DNA of 9,102 bases from Calditrichia bacterium. GTDB lineage: Bacteria; Calditrichota; Calditrichia; Calditrichales; Calditrichaceae. Numbering within the stretch: the first letter of the stretch is position 1; every line of letters begins with the position of its first letter. The notes under the pieces were generated by a model. It did not search any database and was not told the origin of the DNA. It was given only the letters and a program-made list of their open reading frames with translations. A program made the position numbers and the translations under genes. Positions 6,643-9,102 of the stretch are shown piece after piece. The stretch lies in assembly GCA_027039465.1 (NCBI GenBank), contig JALWEA010000416.1:1-9102 (forward strand). The letters run 5' to 3'.

Positions 6643-8121
6643 TTATTCAATCTCTTCCGGTTTTAATCCCACCTGTTCATTAAACCGGCGAATCAAATCA
6701 TCCCATTGGGGGGTAATGGAAAAACGTTCCTGCCAATAAGTTTCGTCGTACCATTGCGCGTTTAATTCTTCAACGGTTTTGCCCTGTTGTTCGATCCATG
6801 TAAAATATTTTAAATTGTGGATGCGTTTGCGATCATAATAGCGTAATTCTTCCATGTAATCAATGGTTTGTTGCTCGATAACGCTGTGCCAATCAACGGC
6901 TGCTTGTTCGGTAGTATAAGCTCCCCAATCCCGATTCATTTCTTCCAGGCGGGAACGGTACAATTCCACTGAATCGGTAAAGACCGTAAAAATGACGTCG
7001 TTCTCGGTTAATTCGTAATATTTGGCTAGTTTAATGGATGCCAATAAATTGGCACAAGATGAAATTCCCAAATAGGGAAGCTTTTCCACGGTCTCGGCAG
7101 GCACGCCCTGCTTTAACAACCATTCCTGCCCGGCCGGTTCGTTAAAAAGACGCAACATGCGCAAAGAATCTTCGTCATCAATGGCAGCCACCAAATCCAG
7201 ATTTTTTACGTTGTGAATCCAAGGAACGTGTTTATCGCCAATGCCTTCGATGCGGTGTCCGCCGAATCCGTTCATGAGCAAAGTGGGGCATTGCAGCGCT
7301 TCCGCACCCAAAACTTTGATTTGCGGGAATTGGGTACGCAGATAGTCACCGGCCGCAATGGTACCCGCGGAACCCGTCGCACTGACAAAAGCGCTCAAAC
7401 GTTGATTCCCTGCTTTTTCTTTTTTGAAGATTTCCTGAATGGCATAACCCGTTACTTCGTAGTGCCAAATTGCATTTCCGAATTGGTCGAACTGATTTAA
7501 AACCAAGTATTCATCGCTTTGTTCTTCCAATTCGTGGCATTTGTCGTAAATTTCCTTGACGTTGCTTTCGCAGCCCGGTGTGGCGTAAACTTCCGCACCT
7601 TTTTCACGCAACCAATCAAAACGTTCCTGACTCATTTCTTCGGGCAAAATGGCTACCGAGTGCACGGAGAGCAGAGCGGAATTGAAAACACCGCCTCGGC
7701 AGTAATTTCCGGTGGAAGGCCAAACCGCCTTGTGGTACTCCGGATCGAAACGTCCTGTGACTAGATAAGGTGCCAGGCAGCCGTAGGTTGCGCCCACTTT
7801 ATGCGCGCCCGTGGGAAAAAATTTGCCCACCAATCCGATGATGCGCGCTCTAACACCGGAAACTTCCGGTGGAATCTCCAAATAATTGTAGTCGCCAATT
7901 TTACCCGTTTTAGGATCATTGCGCCAGTTAATACGAAAGAGATTCAAAGGATGGACTTCTTCCATATCGATTTGCGCCAATTTTTCCTGAATTTCTTCGG
8001 GGATGGTTTCCGGATGTTTCAGTTGTTCAAAAGTCGGCAGAAGAATCTTATTTTCCCGACAGCGTTTAATGGTGCGTTTTAGGTAATCTTCATTTTGGAT
8101 GTTCCAATTCCAGTCGAACAT
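6643..8121 (-). CDS. Fold-type-II pyridoxal-phosphate enzyme, tryptophan-synthase-beta-like
   Basis: 492 residues from the preferred start at 8121. The PLP Schiff-base lysine is Lys108 in TGAHKVGAT, the Asn loop is STGN at 136-139, the glycine-rich phosphate loop is TGSAGT at 249-254, and a Ser that could contact the pyridine nitrogen lies in TDS at 382-384. These place it in the cysteine synthase/threonine dehydratase/diaminopropionate ammonia-lyase superfamily. It is far longer than cysteine synthases (~310 residues), with a roughly 60-90 residue N-terminal part before the core and a charged, aromatic-rich C-terminal tail of about 100 residues. As first gene of the cluster, 21 bp from the cyclic amidohydrolase gene, it may take the place of YgeX and lyse or deaminate an amino acid from ring breakdown; that role is inferred. 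An ATG at 8127 in the same frame would add two residues but directly abuts the Shine-Dalgarno. The exact reaction is unknown. Confidence 0.88.
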   Translation of the reverse strand: MFDWNWNIQNEDYLKRTIKRCRENKILLPTFEQLKHPETIPEEIQEKLAQIDMEEVHPLNLFRINWRNDPKTGKIGDYNYLEIPPEVSGVRARIIGLVGKFFPTGAHKVGATYGCLAPYLVTGRFDPEYHKAVWPSTGNYCRGGVFNSALLSVHSVAILPEEMSQERFDWLREKGAEVYATPGCESNVKEIYDKCHELEEQSDEYLVLNQFDQFGNAIWHYEVTGYAIQEIFKKEKAGNQRLSAFVSATGSAGTIAAGDYLRTQFPQIKVLGAEALQCPTLLMNGFGGHRIEGIGDKHVPWIHNVKNLDLVAAIDDEDSLRMLRLFNEPAGQEWLLKQGVPAETVEKLPYLGISSCANLLASIKLAKYYELTENDVIFTVFTDSVELYRSRLEEMNRDWGAYTTEQAAVDWHSVIEQQTIDYMEELRYYDRKRIHNLKYFTWIEQQGKTVEELNAQWYDETYWQERFSITPQWDDLIRRFNEQVGLKPEEIE

Positions 8122-8127
8122 ATTCAT

Positions 8128-8134
8128 CTCCTTT
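8128..8134 (-). promoter_or_regulatory. Shine-Dalgarno deciding the start of the PLP-enzyme gene
   Basis: AAAGGAG (minus strand, 8134-8128) is immediately followed by ATG at 8127 and, 6 nt later, by the in-frame ATG at 8121. Zero spacing is unfavourable for initiation and 6 nt is close to ideal, so the second ATG is the better start. Confidence 0.7.
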
Positions 8135-8191
8135 ATTGATTAAAATTAAAATTCATAATTTGTAAATTCCGTGGTCTAATAACGTAGTTTC

Positions 8192-9102
8192 TTAAAAATT
8201 ATTGATTTCCCACCAACCAGCTTTTTTAGAACCTCTTCTAATTATCTTGCCTTCTTTTTTTAATTTTGATAGAATTTTTTCAACAGCACGCGTTGTAATA
8301 TCAAGTTTATTTGACAATTCTTCAATTGTGATTTGATTGTTTTCTTTTAAATAGATCAAAATTTTTTCCGAACTTTTTTCCGAACTTTTTTCCGAACTTT
8401 TTTCCGAACTTTCGTGACCAATTCTTTGTATGACAACCCTGAACCAGTCATCATCTTCAAAAATAAACTCTATTCTATCTTTTAAAATCTTTTTAAGTCG
8501 ATTTACTCCGGATCCTATTTTTTCAACCAATCCTATTCTATAAACGATATCGGCAATTAAGGGATTTCTAGACAGACTTTTTTTACCAAAATATTTTTTA
8601 TCAAATAATAGCCCACCAGGATTGGAAATTTCAATTCTATTTTTAAAAATTTCAATTAATATTCTGCCCTCACTAAAATAGTCTCTGTGAACCATGGCAT
8701 TAAGGATCAATTCTCTTAAAGCTGCCTTTGGTATTTCAGGCTTTTCTTCTCTTTTTAGATCTTTTATAATGATTTTTGTACGTAAGTTTCGAAGTAAAAA
8801 TTTTATCGTTTTTTCTAAATTAGTTATGAAATCTAAGTCAAAATCCTCTTTGTCTATAATATCAGTTCTCTCAGTTCCTTGATACAACACACAACTGATA
8901 ATAGAATTTAGAAAAAAACTATGGATTGATTTTGAAAAGAATAAAACGCCTGTATTGGTAAGCTTTCCATCTTCAACTAGATCGAGATTTACTGGGAAGC
9001 TTACTGTTACATCTTGGAGTCTTGTTTTATAAGTCTCACCAGTTTTAACATCTTCAAATTCTACATAATCGTCTGTATTTGTTGCGTTACTTACATGTAT
9101 AT
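8192..9102 (-). CDS. Schlafen/AlbA-type ATP-binding regulator, partial (5' end outside window)
   Basis: The frame is open from the right edge (first full codon at 9100) to TAA at 8192, giving 302 visible residues; the N-terminus lies beyond the window. The GTG at 8890 is an internal Val codon, because coding with family resemblance continues upstream (KLTNTGVLFFSK, near 8936-8971). The visible part shows the end of the AlbA_2/Schlafen AAA_4 region, then a HATPase_c_4-like domain with ALRELILNAMVHRDY (visible residues 127-141), NPGGL (160-164) and RNPLIAD...EKIGSGVNR (from 178). An (SSEK)4 linker at 231-246 follows, then a C-terminal winged helix-turn-helix (about 247-302). Such proteins (COG2865-like) are usually called putative transcriptional regulators; a target cannot be read here. 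The gene is very AT-rich: 15 of 60 bases are G/C at 8461-8520, against 30 of 60 at 5941-6000 in the amidohydrolase gene. It ends 70 bp before the PLP-enzyme start on the same strand and may be acquired sequence rather than part of the pathway. Confidence 0.87.
   Translation of the reverse strand, partial: IHVSNATNTDDYVEFEDVKTGETYKTRLQDVTVSFPVNLDLVEDGKLTNTGVLFFSKSIHSFFLNSIISCVLYQGTERTDIIDKEDFDLDFITNLEKTIKFLLRNLRTKIIIKDLKREEKPEIPKAALRELILNAMVHRDYFSEGRILIEIFKNRIEISNPGGLLFDKKYFGKKSLSRNPLIADIVYRIGLVEKIGSGVNRLKKILKDRIEFIFEDDDWFRVVIQRIGHESSEKSSEKSSEKSSEKILIYLKENNQITIEELSNKLDITTRAVEKILSKLKKEGKIIRRGSKKAGWWEINNF
8362..8409 (-). repeat. Perfect 4 x 12-bp in-frame tandem repeat encoding (SSEK)4
   Basis: Four identical 12-bp units (plus strand TTTTTTCCGAAC at 8362-8373, 8374-8385, 8386-8397 and 8398-8409) encode SSEK four times, between the ATPase-like domain and the winged helix. 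Loss or gain of units keeps frame and changes linker length. The A6 tract in each coding-strand unit is also a frameshift-prone site. Confidence 0.95.

Noticed and set aside
8135..8191. Possible sigma-70-like promoter before the PLP-enzyme gene (TTTACA, 16-bp spacer, TTTAAT on the minus strand)
   Set aside because: Each box matches 5 of 6 consensus bases, but the stretch is so AT-rich that this is expected by chance, and the implied start would leave the Shine-Dalgarno at the very 5' end of the RNA.
8888..8890. GTG at 8890 as the start of the AT-rich regulator gene
   Set aside because: The frame continues upstream without a stop to the right edge, and the upstream residues match the family (KLTNTGVLFFSK), so GTG is an internal Val codon and the gene is cut by the window.

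Overview
The window carries one co-directional minus-strand gene cluster of five genes. It encodes a candidate purine (xanthine/urate-type) degradation pathway, preceded by an AT-rich, unrelated-looking gene that runs off the right edge. Every credible gene reads right to left, so transcription order is the reverse of coordinate order.

Layout in transcription order: (1) 9102-8192, the C-terminal part of a Schlafen/AlbA-type ATP-binding regulator (HATPase_c_4 plus winged helix), open at the window edge and containing a perfect 4x12-bp tandem repeat; (2) 8121-6643, a long fold-type-II PLP enzyme; (3) 6621-5173, a cyclic amidohydrolase of the allantoinase/hydantoinase/dihydroorotase group; (4) 4931-3606, an SsnA-family aminohydrolase that probably starts at TTG; (5) 3446-1038, the molybdopterin subunit of a xanthine-dehydrogenase-family enzyme; (6) 1041-169, its FAD subunit, overlapping gene 5 by 4 nt. 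Genes 2-3 are 21 bp apart and genes 5-6 overlap. Two longer gaps, 4932-5172 and 3447-3605, hold striking hairpin sequences. The left edge (1-168) is a noncoding stretch of degenerate 7-8 bp repeats.

Together the genes resemble the E. coli ygeW-ssnA region (hydantoinase, xdhD, ygfM, ssnA) and related anaerobic purine-use clusters. A molybdenum hydroxylase would act on the purine, SsnA and the cyclic amidohydrolase would deaminate or open rings, and a PLP enzyme would process an amino-acid product. This pathway order is inferred from gene content. Two departures stand out. No [2Fe-2S] subunit or domain is visible for the hydroxylase, and the PLP enzyme is a ~490-residue protein rather than a typical ~400-residue YgeX-like diaminopropionate ammonia-lyase.

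The organism is a bacterium of moderate GC, with Shine-Dalgarno sites on several genes and intergenic heptamer-type repeats. The overall look fits a Calditrichota/Ignavibacteria-like (FCB-group) genome, but that is an impression and not a demonstrated assignment. No tRNA, rRNA, CRISPR array or transposase gene was seen.
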